Translations under genes and position numbers: made by a program | The notes under the pieces: model-generated | Database searches by the model: none | The model's input: only the letters and a program-made list of their open reading frames with translations | Told to the model about the DNA's origin: nothing | Shown: positions 1 through 7,543 of the stretch, piece after piece | Layout: each line of letters starts with the position of its first letter | Numbering within the stretch: the stretch's first letter is position 1 | Source of the DNA: Algibacter_G agarivorans | GTDB lineage: Bacteria > Bacteroidota > Bacteroidia > Flavobacteriales > Flavobacteriaceae | Direction: 5' to 3' | NCBI RefSeq assembly: GCF_039543245.1 | Contig: NZ_BAABJJ010000043.1 | Location: 1-57,380, forward strand | Length of the DNA: 57,380 nt

Positions 1-252
1 GTTGCACCACAAAGGTAACTTTGCGGAACAAATTTCCCTTTCTCTTTTTTAATCGTTTAGGACGCTATTGATTAATAACCTAATAATTTTACAAATTATA
101 ATTGCTATGTTCAAAAGAATGTTTTTAGTCATTTGCATAATATAATTATTGTTTAACGATAACAAATATATAAAAATTATCGAAAAACAATAATTTTAAT
201 TAAAAATATTTTAATCACGTAATAACAAAAGCATTATTTATATTTGTTTAAA
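1..252. other. Gene-free leader upstream of bioF
   Basis: No gene is seen here. At 10-23 two -7-like boxes overlap in opposite directions: CAAAGGTA, which reads TACCTTTG on the minus strand, and TAACTTTG on the plus strand. This could be the promoter of a gene lying to the left of the window. A second box, TATATTTG at 239-246, sits only six bases before the bioF ATG and has no clear -33 TTTG, so it is a weak candidate. No biotin riboswitch or BirA-type operator was recognised. Confidence 0.3.
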
Positions 253-1416
253 ATGAAAGTCTTTCCCAAAAAACTACAACAAAAACTAGATGAACGCAAA
301 GCGAATAATGCTTTGCGCCAACTTGGAGCACAAAGTAATTTGGTAGATTTTTCGTCAAACGATTATTTAGGGTTTTCAAAATCTGAAACTATTTTTAACA
401 GAAGTCATGATTTTCTAATTAATCAAAATATCCAACAAAATGGGTCAAAAGGTTCGCGTTTGCTTTCAGGAAACCATGCGCTATATAATACCGTAGAGAA
501 TCAATTATGTGAGTTTCATAATAGTAAAGCGGCTATAGTGTTTAACTCGGGATACGATGCGAACATTGGGTTTTTCTCAAGCGTAGCTCAACGTGGGGAT
601 GTTATTTTATATGACGAATATATCCATGCATCCATTCGCGATGGTATTTCAATGAGCAACGCCAAAGCTTATAAATTCAAACATAACAACTTAGAAGCAT
701 TAGAAAAGCTAATGCTTCGTCATTCTGAACTTGTTTCAGAATCTCATCAAGAGATATATGTAGTCACAGAATCCGTATTCTCCATGGATGGCGATTCTCC
801 AGATTTAGTAGCAATATCTCAGATAAGTAAAAAACATAACGCTTTTTTAGTGGTTGACGAAGCCCATGCTATTGGTGTTTTTGGAGTGCGTGGTGAAGGC
901 ATCATTCAAGATTTAAAATTAGAAGCAACTGTTTTTGCTCGCATAATTACTTTTGGAAAAGCTATCGGTTGCCATGGCGCCGCAATTCTTGGAAGTGAAG
1001 ACTTAAAACAATATTTAGTTAATTTTTCCAGAAGTTTAATTTATACAACGGCTCTACCGCCACATAGTTTAGCAGCGATTCATACGGTTTATAATGACTT
1101 GGCCAGTACTAAAAACAATGAGAAACTTCATCAAAATATTCAATTTTTTAAAGCTGAAATTATTAAAAACAAACTTGAAAATATTTTTATTGAATCTGAT
1201 TCAGCCATACATTGTTGTATTATTTCAGGAAACGACCAAGTAAAATCAATTGCAAAAAAAATTCAAGACTATGGGTATGATATAAAGCCCATTTTATCTC
1301 CAACAGTTCCTGAAGGTCAAGAACGTTTGCGTTTTTGTTTGCATAGTTATAATTCAGAAGATGATATATCGAAAATATTACAACTGTTAGCTACTTTTGT
1401 GACGCAGTCATGCTGA
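253..1416 (+). CDS. bioF: 8-amino-7-oxononanoate synthase (BioF)
   Basis: This PLP enzyme condenses pimeloyl thioester with L-alanine to give 8-amino-7-oxononanoate, the first ring-building step of biotin synthesis, in the cytosol. The 387-residue protein has the alpha-oxoamine synthase pattern: SNDYLG near residues 35-40, GSKGSRLLSGN at 64-74, TESVFSMDGD at 172-181, DEAHA at 202-206 and the PLP lysine in TFGKA (K236). The ATG at 253 is preferred over the in-frame TTG at 244. Oddities: residues about 155-165 (LRHSELVSESH) are encoded by a hairpin repeat and look like an insertion between two normally adjacent elements. The last residues and the stop codon lie in a second repeat. It is the first gene of the biotin operon. 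Function is certain from sequence; activity with the insertion is inferred. Confidence 0.95.
   Translation: MKVFPKKLQQKLDERKANNALRQLGAQSNLVDFSSNDYLGFSKSETIFNRSHDFLINQNIQQNGSKGSRLLSGNHALYNTVENQLCEFHNSKAAIVFNSGYDANIGFFSSVAQRGDVILYDEYIHASIRDGISMSNAKAYKFKHNNLEALEKLMLRHSELVSESHQEIYVVTESVFSMDGDSPDLVAISQISKKHNAFLVVDEAHAIGVFGVRGEGIIQDLKLEATVFARIITFGKAIGCHGAAILGSEDLKQYLVNFSRSLIYTTALPPHSLAAIHTVYNDLASTKNNEKLHQNIQFFKAEIIKNKLENIFIESDSAIHCCIISGNDQVKSIAKKIQDYGYDIKPILSPTVPEGQERLRFCLHSYNSEDDISKILQLLATFVTQSC
714..749. repeat. Hairpin repeat in frame inside bioF
   Basis: ATTCTGAA (722-729), a CTTGT loop (730-734) and TTCAGAAT (735-742) form a perfect 8-bp stem, preceded by GCTTCGTC. The same core, CTGAACTTGTTTCAG, occurs at 4858-4872, and related cores with a TTTAT or ATAAA loop lie at 1428-1442 and in the atpD-atpC gap. 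Here it is translated as LRHSELVSESH and keeps the frame open. Confidence 0.75.
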
Positions 1417-1456
1417 ACTTGCTTGTGCTGAATTTATTTCAGTATCACATAACGCA
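1401..1456. repeat. CTGAA-N5-TTCAG repeat spanning the bioF stop codon
   Basis: The block starts inside the bioF coding end, where GTCATGCTGA carries the TGA stop. It then contains CTGAA (1428-1432), TTTAT and TTCAG (1438-1442), flanked by GTG and CAC. It is another member of the dispersed hairpin family and fills most of the gap to the DUF2007 gene. Confidence 0.6.
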
Positions 1457-1469
1457 TTCAATATTATAT

Positions 1470-1883
1470 ATGAGCGACACTTTTAAAACCATTGCTAGAT
1501 TTCAATATTCCACTGAAGCCCAAATTATAAAAGGACGTTTAGAGGCCGAAGGTATTCAGGTTTTTCTATCAGACAATTTAACTATAGATACAGACCCCCT
1601 AGTAAGTAATGCCATTGGTGGCGTTAAACTCAAAGTCTTATCAACTGATGCTTTAAAAGCGCAACATATTTTAGAATCCATCAACAAATACTCAGTTGAT
1701 GATGAAGGGAATACTATTAGTTGTCCAAATTGCAAAGGGAATCGAATTGAGTTATTTTCAACAATAAAAGATGCCAAATCGTTTTTTGCGTTTATTTTTG
1801 GTGTATTATTTTCGGCACTACCATTTTACACCAGACATAAATATAAGTGCGAAGATTGTAAAACAGAATTCGATTTAAAATGA
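1470..1883 (+). CDS. DUF2007-type protein with zinc-ribbon tail
   Basis: A 137-residue protein. The ATG at 1470 is chosen over an in-frame ATG at 1410 because the upstream stretch is repeat DNA and the conserved family pattern begins at MSDTFKTIARF. Residues 1-75 match the DUF2007 (putative signal-transducing) fold: a beta-alpha-beta unit with EAQIIKGRLEAEGI and a glycine-rich IGGVKLKV strand. A CPNC pair, one hydrophobic segment (FFAFIFGVLFSALPFY) and a CEDC pair follow, suggesting a zinc ribbon split by a membrane hairpin. It lies between bioF and bioD on the same strand with short gaps. Its role in biotin synthesis, if any, is unknown. Confidence 0.75.
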   Translation: MSDTFKTIARFQYSTEAQIIKGRLEAEGIQVFLSDNLTIDTDPLVSNAIGGVKLKVLSTDALKAQHILESINKYSVDDEGNTISCPNCKGNRIELFSTIKDAKSFFAFIFGVLFSALPFYTRHKYKCEDCKTEFDLK

Positions 1884-1887
1884 GTTT

Positions 1888-1941
1888 TAGCCACTAATAC
1901 ACGAATTATTTTTCGCAATATATTTGTGAATTCGTGGCGAG
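1888..1941. repeat. Imperfect inverted repeat, GCCAC...GTGGC type
   Basis: The left arm starts GCCACTAATACACGAAT at 1890. The right arm ends ATTTGTGAATTCGTGGC at 1938. They pair over about 17 bases with a few mismatches. A similar AGCCAC...GTGGCT pair occurs at 45154-45189, so this may be a second dispersed repeat family. It sits between the DUF2007 gene and bioD. Confidence 0.5.
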
Positions 1942-1956
1942 CTATTAAATGATTTG

Positions 1957-2571
1957 ATGAAGAAAAAAGCATATTTCATTACAGGAATTTCAACCGATGT
2001 TGGTAAAACAGTAGCTTCAGCCATTATAACGGAAGCTTTAGAAGCCGATTATTGGAAACCTGTACAAGCAGGGGAACTTGATAATTGCGATACTAAAAAA
2101 GTAAAACGATTAGTTTCAAATTCTAAATCCAAATTTCATCCAAACGCCTACGCTCTCAAAACACCAATGAGTCCGCATGGTGCGGCTGATATTGATGGTA
2201 TTGAAATCGATATCAAAAAAATTAAAGCCCCCAAAACAAACAATCATTTAGTAATTGAAGGCGCCGGTGGTTTATTAGTGCCTCTAAATAACAAAGACAC
2301 CGTTTTCAATTTAATTAAACCAGAATATAAAGTCATTGTAGTATCAAGACATTATCTTGGAAGCATCAACCACACACTTTTAACAGTAAATTTACTTAAA
2401 GAAAAAGGATTTGATGTGTCCCTTATTTTTAGCGGAAACGAACATAAAACAACAGAAGATATTATCAAAAAAATGACTCAAGTTCCAATTATTGGACGCA
2501 TTGAAGAAGAGCCTTATTTTGACAAAAATGTGGTAAAAGAGTATGCTGAATTGTTTAGAGAGCACTTATAA
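1957..2571 (+). CDS. bioD: Dethiobiotin synthetase (BioD)
   Basis: BioD closes the ureido ring of dethiobiotin from 7,8-diaminononanoate, CO2 and ATP. The 204-residue protein begins MKKKAYFITGISTDVGKT, with the P-loop at residues 10-17. It continues with the substrate strand YWKPVQAG, the KTPMSPHGAA segment and the second nucleotide motif EGAGGLLVPL. The length is normal for the family, which is a little over 200 residues. The ATG at 1957 is used; a TTG directly before it is in frame but unnecessary. It lies 73 bases after the DUF2007 gene and 25 before the lipoprotein gene, so co-transcription is likely. Confidence 0.95.
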   Translation: MKKKAYFITGISTDVGKTVASAIITEALEADYWKPVQAGELDNCDTKKVKRLVSNSKSKFHPNAYALKTPMSPHGAADIDGIEIDIKKIKAPKTNNHLVIEGAGGLLVPLNNKDTVFNLIKPEYKVIVVSRHYLGSINHTLLTVNLLKEKGFDVSLIFSGNEHKTTEDIIKKMTQVPIIGRIEEEPYFDKNVVKEYAELFREHL

Positions 2572-2596
2572 TTTTTTAGTAAAACAAACTATTCTT

Positions 2597-3466
2597 ATGA
2601 AACGTTATGTAAATCATATTGTTTTTTTTATTTATGCTCTTACATTATTACAATCCTGTACTGATAAAAACAGACCTAATCTAAATATGGATAACCTTTA
2701 TCCGTGGTGTATTGTGGCCTTTGATTCTTTGGAAAGAACACCCACACAACGCATTAAAATGCTAAAAGACTTAGGCTTTACAAAATATGCATATGATTGG
2801 CGCGACAAAGATTTAAATGATATGAAAAGCGAATTAGAACTCGCGAAAAAAAATAATATTGAAGTTGTATCGGTTTGGTTGTGGCTAAATGCAAAAAGAG
2901 ATAGTCTTAGTAAGTTAAGTCCATCAAATGAAAAAGTTTTTGAAATTTTAAAAGAATCAAATCTTAGAACAAATTTGTGGTTAAGTTTTAGCAATAATTT
3001 TTTTGAAGATTTAACACAAGAAGAATCAATTAACTACACCGCCGAAATGATTAAATTTATTAAAGCAAAAGCGGATAAAATTAATTGCAAAATTCAACTT
3101 TACAATCATAAAGGATGGTTTGGAAACCCTGATAACCAAGTTAAAATCATTGAGTCGCTCCCAGATTATGATCTAAAAATGGTATATAATTTTCATCATG
3201 CACACAATTATCTGGAAAACTTCCCTCAAATAGTTAAAACTATAAAACCTCACTTAGCATCGGTAAATTTAAATGGTATGCAAATAGATGGTGCAAAAAT
3301 CTTACCTATTGGAAAAGGCGAACACGAAAAAGATATGATAAAACTTTTATTAGACGAAGGGTTTAATGGAACTTGGGGCATTCTAGGACATGTTGAAAAT
3401 AAAGATGTTGAAATCGTTTTAAAACAAAATCTTTCAGGTCTTGAATCGTTGCAATTAAACTTCTAA
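2597..3466 (+). CDS. Lipoprotein with sugar-phosphate-isomerase-like TIM barrel
   Basis: A 289-residue protein with an N-terminal hydrophobic segment ending LLQSC (C21), a lipobox of the Bacteroidetes kind. The rest resembles the xylose isomerase-like / sugar phosphate isomerase-epimerase barrel: a strand with LGFTKYAYD, EVVSVWLWL, a conserved LYNHKGWFG, YNFHHAHNY and a late HVENKDVE. The ATG at 2597 is chosen because it starts a proper signal peptide; the reading frame is open further upstream, inside bioD. It sits 25 bases after bioD and 9 before bioA, an unexpected place for an exported protein. Substrate unknown; family assignment moderate. Confidence 0.7.
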   Translation: MKRYVNHIVFFIYALTLLQSCTDKNRPNLNMDNLYPWCIVAFDSLERTPTQRIKMLKDLGFTKYAYDWRDKDLNDMKSELELAKKNNIEVVSVWLWLNAKRDSLSKLSPSNEKVFEILKESNLRTNLWLSFSNNFFEDLTQEESINYTAEMIKFIKAKADKINCKIQLYNHKGWFGNPDNQVKIIESLPDYDLKMVYNFHHAHNYLENFPQIVKTIKPHLASVNLNGMQIDGAKILPIGKGEHEKDMIKLLLDEGFNGTWGILGHVENKDVEIVLKQNLSGLESLQLNF

Positions 3467-3475
3467 ATATTACAA

Positions 3476-4741
3476 ATGAGTCTACAAAACCGCGATAAAA
3501 AACACCTCTGGCATCCATTAACACAGCACAAGTTACATCCAGAAACTATTGCTATAACCAAAGCAAAAGGATGCATTTTAACAGATGAAAATGGTAAGGA
3601 ATATATTGATGCCATTGCCTCCTGGTACACCTGCATGTATGGACATTGTAACAAATACATTACCGATCGGGTTTCCGACCAAATGCAGCAATTAGACCAA
3701 GTGGTTTTTAGTGGGTTTACTCACGAACCTGCCATAAAATTATCGGAAGCACTCATCGAAATTTTACCAAAAAATCAAAACAAGATTTTTTTTAGTGACA
3801 ACGGTTCAACATCCGTTGAAATTGGTATTAAAATGGCATTGCAATATCATTTTAATAATGGTGAAAAACGCAATACCTTAATTGCTTTTGAAGACGGGTT
3901 TCATGGTGATACTTTTGGCGCCATGAGTGTTTCAGGGCTTTCGGTTTATAACGGACCTTTTGAAGAATTCTTTTTAGATGTAAAGCGTATTCCTGTTCCT
4001 AATGGTGAAAATAGTCATGAAATAATAACACTCTTAAAAGCTATTGTTTCAAATAACCAAGTAGCCGGATTTGTTTACGAACCTTTAGTACAAGGCGCAG
4101 CAGCCATGAACATGCATGATGCTGAAGGATTAAATGCCATTTTAAAATTCTGTAAAAACCATCATATCATAACCGTAGCGGACGAAGTTATGACAGGTTT
4201 CGGAAAAACAGGAAAGCATTTCGCATCACTTCATATGGAAACCAAACCAGATGTTATGTGCTTAAGCAAAGCCTTAACTGGTGGTTTGCTGCCTATGGCA
4301 CTTACCACATGCTCTCAGAAAATTTACGATGCTTTTTATAGTGACGATATCAGCAAAGGGCTTTTTCACGGACACACCTATTCTGCTAATCCCTTGGCGT
4401 GTACCGCAGCATTGGCAAGTATTGAGTTATTGCAATCAGAGGAAATTCAAAATAACATAAAAACAATCATAGCCTCACATCAAGCTTTTGGAAATCGTAT
4501 AAAACATCATCCGAAAGTAAAATCTACAAGACACATAGGAATTATTTTTGCACTCGATTTGAATGTTGAAATGCAACGCTACGGGAATTTACGAGATAAA
4601 CTCTTTAAATTTTTTATGGATAACGGCGTGTTTTTGCGCCCTCTGGGGAACACTATTTATATTCAAGCACCGTATGTTATTACTAAAAAACAACTGCAAA
4701 AAGTTTATCAGGTTATTGAAGAAGCTTTAGAAATTATTTAG
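3476..4741 (+). CDS. bioA: Adenosylmethionine-8-amino-7-oxononanoate aminotransferase (BioA)
   Basis: BioA transfers an amino group from S-adenosylmethionine to 8-amino-7-oxononanoate, giving diaminononanoate. The 421-residue protein opens with DKKHLWHPLTQ, typical of BioA. It has the substrate tryptophan and tyrosine in ASWYTCMYGH, a GS(T) cofactor segment at 110-112, the aspartate in VADEVMTGFGKTG and the PLP lysine in CLSKALTGG (K265). It is complete. It starts 9 bases after the lipoprotein gene. The last base of its TAG stop is also the first base of an intergenic repeat (4741-4826). The archaeal-type SAM synthetase near 34 kb would supply the same amino donor, but no direct link can be read from sequence. 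Confidence 0.95.
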   Translation: MSLQNRDKKHLWHPLTQHKLHPETIAITKAKGCILTDENGKEYIDAIASWYTCMYGHCNKYITDRVSDQMQQLDQVVFSGFTHEPAIKLSEALIEILPKNQNKIFFSDNGSTSVEIGIKMALQYHFNNGEKRNTLIAFEDGFHGDTFGAMSVSGLSVYNGPFEEFFLDVKRIPVPNGENSHEIITLLKAIVSNNQVAGFVYEPLVQGAAAMNMHDAEGLNAILKFCKNHHIITVADEVMTGFGKTGKHFASLHMETKPDVMCLSKALTGGLLPMALTTCSQKIYDAFYSDDISKGLFHGHTYSANPLACTAALASIELLQSEEIQNNIKTIIASHQAFGNRIKHHPKVKSTRHIGIIFALDLNVEMQRYGNLRDKLFKFFMDNGVFLRPLGNTIYIQAPYVITKKQLQKVYQVIEEALEII

Positions 4742-4826
4742 GGCGTTACCACAAGGGTCGGGCTATCCGCTATATCTTTTAAATTTTTTTGAAAATTAAA
4801 AAGGATGCCGCTTCTATCCCTAACGC
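4741..4826 (-). repeat. Intergenic repeat element after bioA
   Basis: The ends are GGGCGTTA (plus) and TAACGC, which are inverted. Read on the minus strand it runs from GCGTTAGGGATAGAAGCGG to TAGCGGATAGCCCGACCC and TTGTGGTAACGCCC. From memory this resembles an intergenic sequence recurrent in flavobacterial genomes; only one copy is present in this window. A box TATTTTTG at 4835-4842 just beyond it could be a weak promoter for the next gene. Confidence 0.45.
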
Positions 4827-4854
4827 ATAAGTACTATTTTTGTCAATTAACGAC

Positions 4855-4935
4855 AATCTGAACTTGTTTCAGATTCGCATCACAAAATTATGAGATGCTG
4901 AAATAATCCTGAAAGCTTTCGGGACAGCATGACGA
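4855..4935. repeat. Composite CTGAA-N5-TTCAG repeat upstream of the ketosynthase gene
   Basis: A perfect stem AATCTGAA (4855-4862), CTTGT, TTCAGATT (4868-4875) has the same core as the copy inside bioF. It is followed by a second block ATGCTGAAATAATC...CAGCATGACG, which is interrupted by the palindromic TCCTGAAAGCTTTCGGGA (4909-4926). The block ends six bases before the next start codon. Confidence 0.65.
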
Positions 4936-4941
4936 AAAAAT

Positions 4942-6099
4942 ATGCAAAAACCAATCTCAATTACCGCTATTTCATCTATTTCTTCCTTAGGAAAATCTCT
5001 TGAAGACGCTTGGGAAAGCTACCAAAATAAGACACATTGCATTACTAAAAAAGATTTTTTAGGAAAAGAAGTTTTAGTCTCTGAAATTCCTGAAGAAGCT
5101 AAACAAGATATTGCCGTTTTACGACAATCAGACAACAAATACCAATCACTAGATAGTACTGTTCTATATGCTATTTACGCGTCAAGACAAGCCATAAAAC
5201 AGGCTGGTTGGAACGGCACAGATAACTACGGAATTAATATTGGTTCTTCTCGTGGTGCTACAGAGCTTTTTGAAAAATATCACGAATCGTTTTTAAAAAA
5301 TAATAAGTCAGACACCTTAAGTTCTCCAACAACAACTTTAGGGAATATATCATCTTGGGTGGCACACGATTTACAAACTGAAGGCCCAGAAATAAGTCAT
5401 TCTATTACTTGCTCTACGGCATTACATAGTATGCTTAACGGCATTGCTTGGATAAATTCAGGCATGTGCGGTACATTCTTGGTAGGCGGAAGTGAAGCCC
5501 CATTAACGCCGTTTACTATTGCACAAATGCAGGCTTTAAAAATATATTCAAAAGAAACTAATGCTTTTCCTTGCAGAGCCTTAGACCTCAACAAAACTAA
5601 AAACACCATGGTTTTAGGAGAAGGCGCTTCTATGGCATGTTTAGAATCTGGAATACATGAAAATGCACTCGCTATTATAAAAGGTTTTGGTTATGCTACT
5701 GAAATTTTAAAGCACAACATTTCCATTTCAAGTGATGCGCAATGTTTTCAAAAATCCATGCAAATGGCCTTGGGCGCTATGAACCCTGAAGATATTGATA
5801 TTGTTGTTATGCATGCTCCAGGAACCATTAAAGGCGATATTTCAGAATTTAAAGCCATTGAAGCTATATTTAAAGATAATATGCCAGCAGTAACTTCAAA
5901 TAAATGGAAGATCGGCCACACCTTTGGAGCCTCAGGAGCTTTAAGTATTGAATTTGCTGTGCTGATGTTACAACATCAACGATTTATTGGCATTCCTTAT
6001 CTAAAAAACCAAAAAATACCAAATAAAATTCAAAATATACTAGTAAATGCCGTGGGATTTGGCGGAAATGCAGTTTCTATTTTGTTGTCTAAAAATTAA
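4942..6099 (+). CDS. Divergent beta-ketoacyl synthase (KAS I/II-like) in biotin operon
   Basis: A 385-residue thiolase-fold protein related to FabF. The nucleophile is present in SITCSTALHS (C157), the lysine in SNKWKIGH (K321) and the second histidine in the same motif (H326), followed by GASGALSIEF. The first catalytic histidine of the family, in NAHGT, is replaced: the segment reads MHAPGT, so P293 occupies its position and H291 is two residues earlier. Flanked by bioA and bioB, it probably acts in forming or elongating the pimeloyl precursor, since no bioC or bioH is seen. It could instead be a decarboxylating or regulatory relative. Family certain, role inferred. Confidence 0.8.
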   Translation: MQKPISITAISSISSLGKSLEDAWESYQNKTHCITKKDFLGKEVLVSEIPEEAKQDIAVLRQSDNKYQSLDSTVLYAIYASRQAIKQAGWNGTDNYGINIGSSRGATELFEKYHESFLKNNKSDTLSSPTTTLGNISSWVAHDLQTEGPEISHSITCSTALHSMLNGIAWINSGMCGTFLVGGSEAPLTPFTIAQMQALKIYSKETNAFPCRALDLNKTKNTMVLGEGASMACLESGIHENALAIIKGFGYATEILKHNISISSDAQCFQKSMQMALGAMNPEDIDIVVMHAPGTIKGDISEFKAIEAIFKDNMPAVTSNKWKIGHTFGASGALSIEFAVLMLQHQRFIGIPYLKNQKIPNKIQNILVNAVGFGGNAVSILLSKN

Positions 6100-6119
6100 G
6101 GGCATAACTTTTAAATTAG

Positions 6120-6127
6120 TATTTTTG
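6120..6127 (+). promoter_or_regulatory. Possible -7 box before bioB
   Basis: TATTTTTG fits TANNTTTG and lies 22 bases before the bioB ATG, in the 50-base gap after the ketosynthase gene. No -33 TTTG is seen at the proper distance, so it is weak; bioB may simply be read from the operon. Confidence 0.25.
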
Positions 6128-6149
6128 ATGCTAACTAACGAGCAGATTT

Positions 6150-7244
6150 ATGAGCGAGACTAAACACAACTGGACCAAAGACGAGATACTAGACATATAC
6201 AACAAACCCTTAATGGAACTGCTTTACGAAGCAGCAACGGTACACCGTGTAAACCACGACCCCAATACGGTTCAAGTAAGTACCTTATTATCTATAAAAA
6301 CTGGTGGATGTTCTGAAGATTGTGGTTATTGTCCGCAAGCAGCACGTTATCATACCGATATTGAAGGCAATGATTTAATGAGCGTTCAGCAAGTTAAGGC
6401 ACAAGCTTTACGTGCAAAATCTACAGGAAGTTCCCGTGTTTGCATGGGAGCAGCTTGGAGAAATGTGAAAGATGGTGAAGAATTTGACCAAGTTCTGGAA
6501 ATGGTACGTTCCATTAACAAACTGGATATGGAAGTGTGTTGTACTTTAGGAATGATTACCGAAAACCAAGCACAACGCTTAGCTGAAGCTGGTTTATATG
6601 CTTACAATCATAATTTAGATTCATCTGAAGAGTATTATAAAGAAGTGATTTCCACACGTGGTTATCAAGACCGCTTGGACACTATTGGTAATGTGCGCAA
6701 AACCAATGTAACGGTTTGTAGCGGTGGTATTATTGGTATGGGTGAAAATATAGAAGACAGAGCTGGTATGCTTGTGGCGCTGTCTACTTTAAATCCGCAG
6801 CCAGAATCAACTCCTATCAATGCACTAGTAGCTGTTGAAGGCACACCTCTTGAAGACCAACAACCCGTTTCTATTTGGGATATGATACGTATGGTAGCTA
6901 CCACTAGAATTGTAATGCCAGAAACCCAAGTGCGATTAAGTGCAGGAAGAACCCAAATGACTAGAGAGGGACAAGCCATGTGCTTTTTTGCTGGTGCTAA
7001 TTCTATTTTTGCTGGCGATAAATTATTAACAACGCCTAACCCTGATGTAAACGAAGACATGAAAATGTTTGACTTATTAGGACTAAATCCGCAAAAACCT
7101 TTTACAAAAAAGGTGCAACCAAAAACGGTTGAAGCTAGTGAATCTGAATACGAAGCCTTGGGCGAAAAACCAAAATGGACACGTCCTGAACATACCATTG
7201 AGCGAAACGAAGTGGCTAAAGAAAAGGCTAAAGCAGCTAAATAA
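6150..7244 (+). CDS. bioB: Biotin synthase (BioB)
   Basis: This radical SAM enzyme inserts sulfur into dethiobiotin. The 364-residue protein has the cluster motif CSEDCGYC (C54, C58, C61) within LLSIKTGGCSEDCGYCPQ, the SRVCMGAAWR segment, CCTLGMI, the YNHNLDSSEEYY strand, VCSGGIIGMGE and an AGRTQM segment contributing the arginine ligand of the second cluster. The C-terminus carries an extra basic, lysine-rich tail (EVAKEKAKAAK). It starts at the ATG at 6150, 50 bases after the ketosynthase gene, and appears to be the last gene of the biotin operon; a 299-base gap with repeat DNA follows. Confidence 0.97.
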   Translation: MSETKHNWTKDEILDIYNKPLMELLYEAATVHRVNHDPNTVQVSTLLSIKTGGCSEDCGYCPQAARYHTDIEGNDLMSVQQVKAQALRAKSTGSSRVCMGAAWRNVKDGEEFDQVLEMVRSINKLDMEVCCTLGMITENQAQRLAEAGLYAYNHNLDSSEEYYKEVISTRGYQDRLDTIGNVRKTNVTVCSGGIIGMGENIEDRAGMLVALSTLNPQPESTPINALVAVEGTPLEDQQPVSIWDMIRMVATTRIVMPETQVRLSAGRTQMTREGQAMCFFAGANSIFAGDKLLTTPNPDVNEDMKMFDLLGLNPQKPFTKKVQPKTVEASESEYEALGEKPKWTRPEHTIERNEVAKEKAKAAK

Positions 7245-7360
7245 ATCTTGTTGCTTACTAAGAATGACCTTAAGGCAAGCTTGCTTTAAAGATTGAAACA
7301 GCATCCTTCTGTTCTTTAACATACAAGTAATAAACTTTTGGAGAAACTAAACATTTACAA

Positions 7361-7387
7361 CTGGATTCCTGCCTTTACAGGGATGAC
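7361..7387. repeat. GGATTCCTG...CAGGGATGAC intergenic repeat
   Basis: CCTG, a CCTTTA loop and CAGG form a short hairpin in the context CTGGATTCCTG...GGGATGAC. This resembles the dispersed repeat CTGGATTCC...GGAATGAC common in Flavobacteriia intergenic DNA, known from memory. The rest of 7245-7543 holds no gene; a GC-richer stretch at about 7405-7480 is unexplained. Confidence 0.45.
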
Positions 7388-7543
7388 AAAAAGCAAAAGA
7401 TAAAGTGCAAAGCCCGACCACCTGCCTTGAAAGCAGACAAAGGGCGAGGTAACCTACCCGCTGGCTGGCTGGCATCCTAATAAAATACTATTTCTATTCT
7501 CACAAGGTTTCACTAACTTTACCTACTAAAACTAAATTAAGCT

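Noticed and set aside
1..252. Biotin operator or riboswitch upstream of bioF
   Set aside because: No long inverted operator or conserved structured leader could be recognised.
6665..7198. 177-codon open frame on the minus strand inside bioB
   Set aside because: It is fully antisense to a clearly functional gene and shows no family resemblance; long antisense frames arise from the codon bias of bioB.
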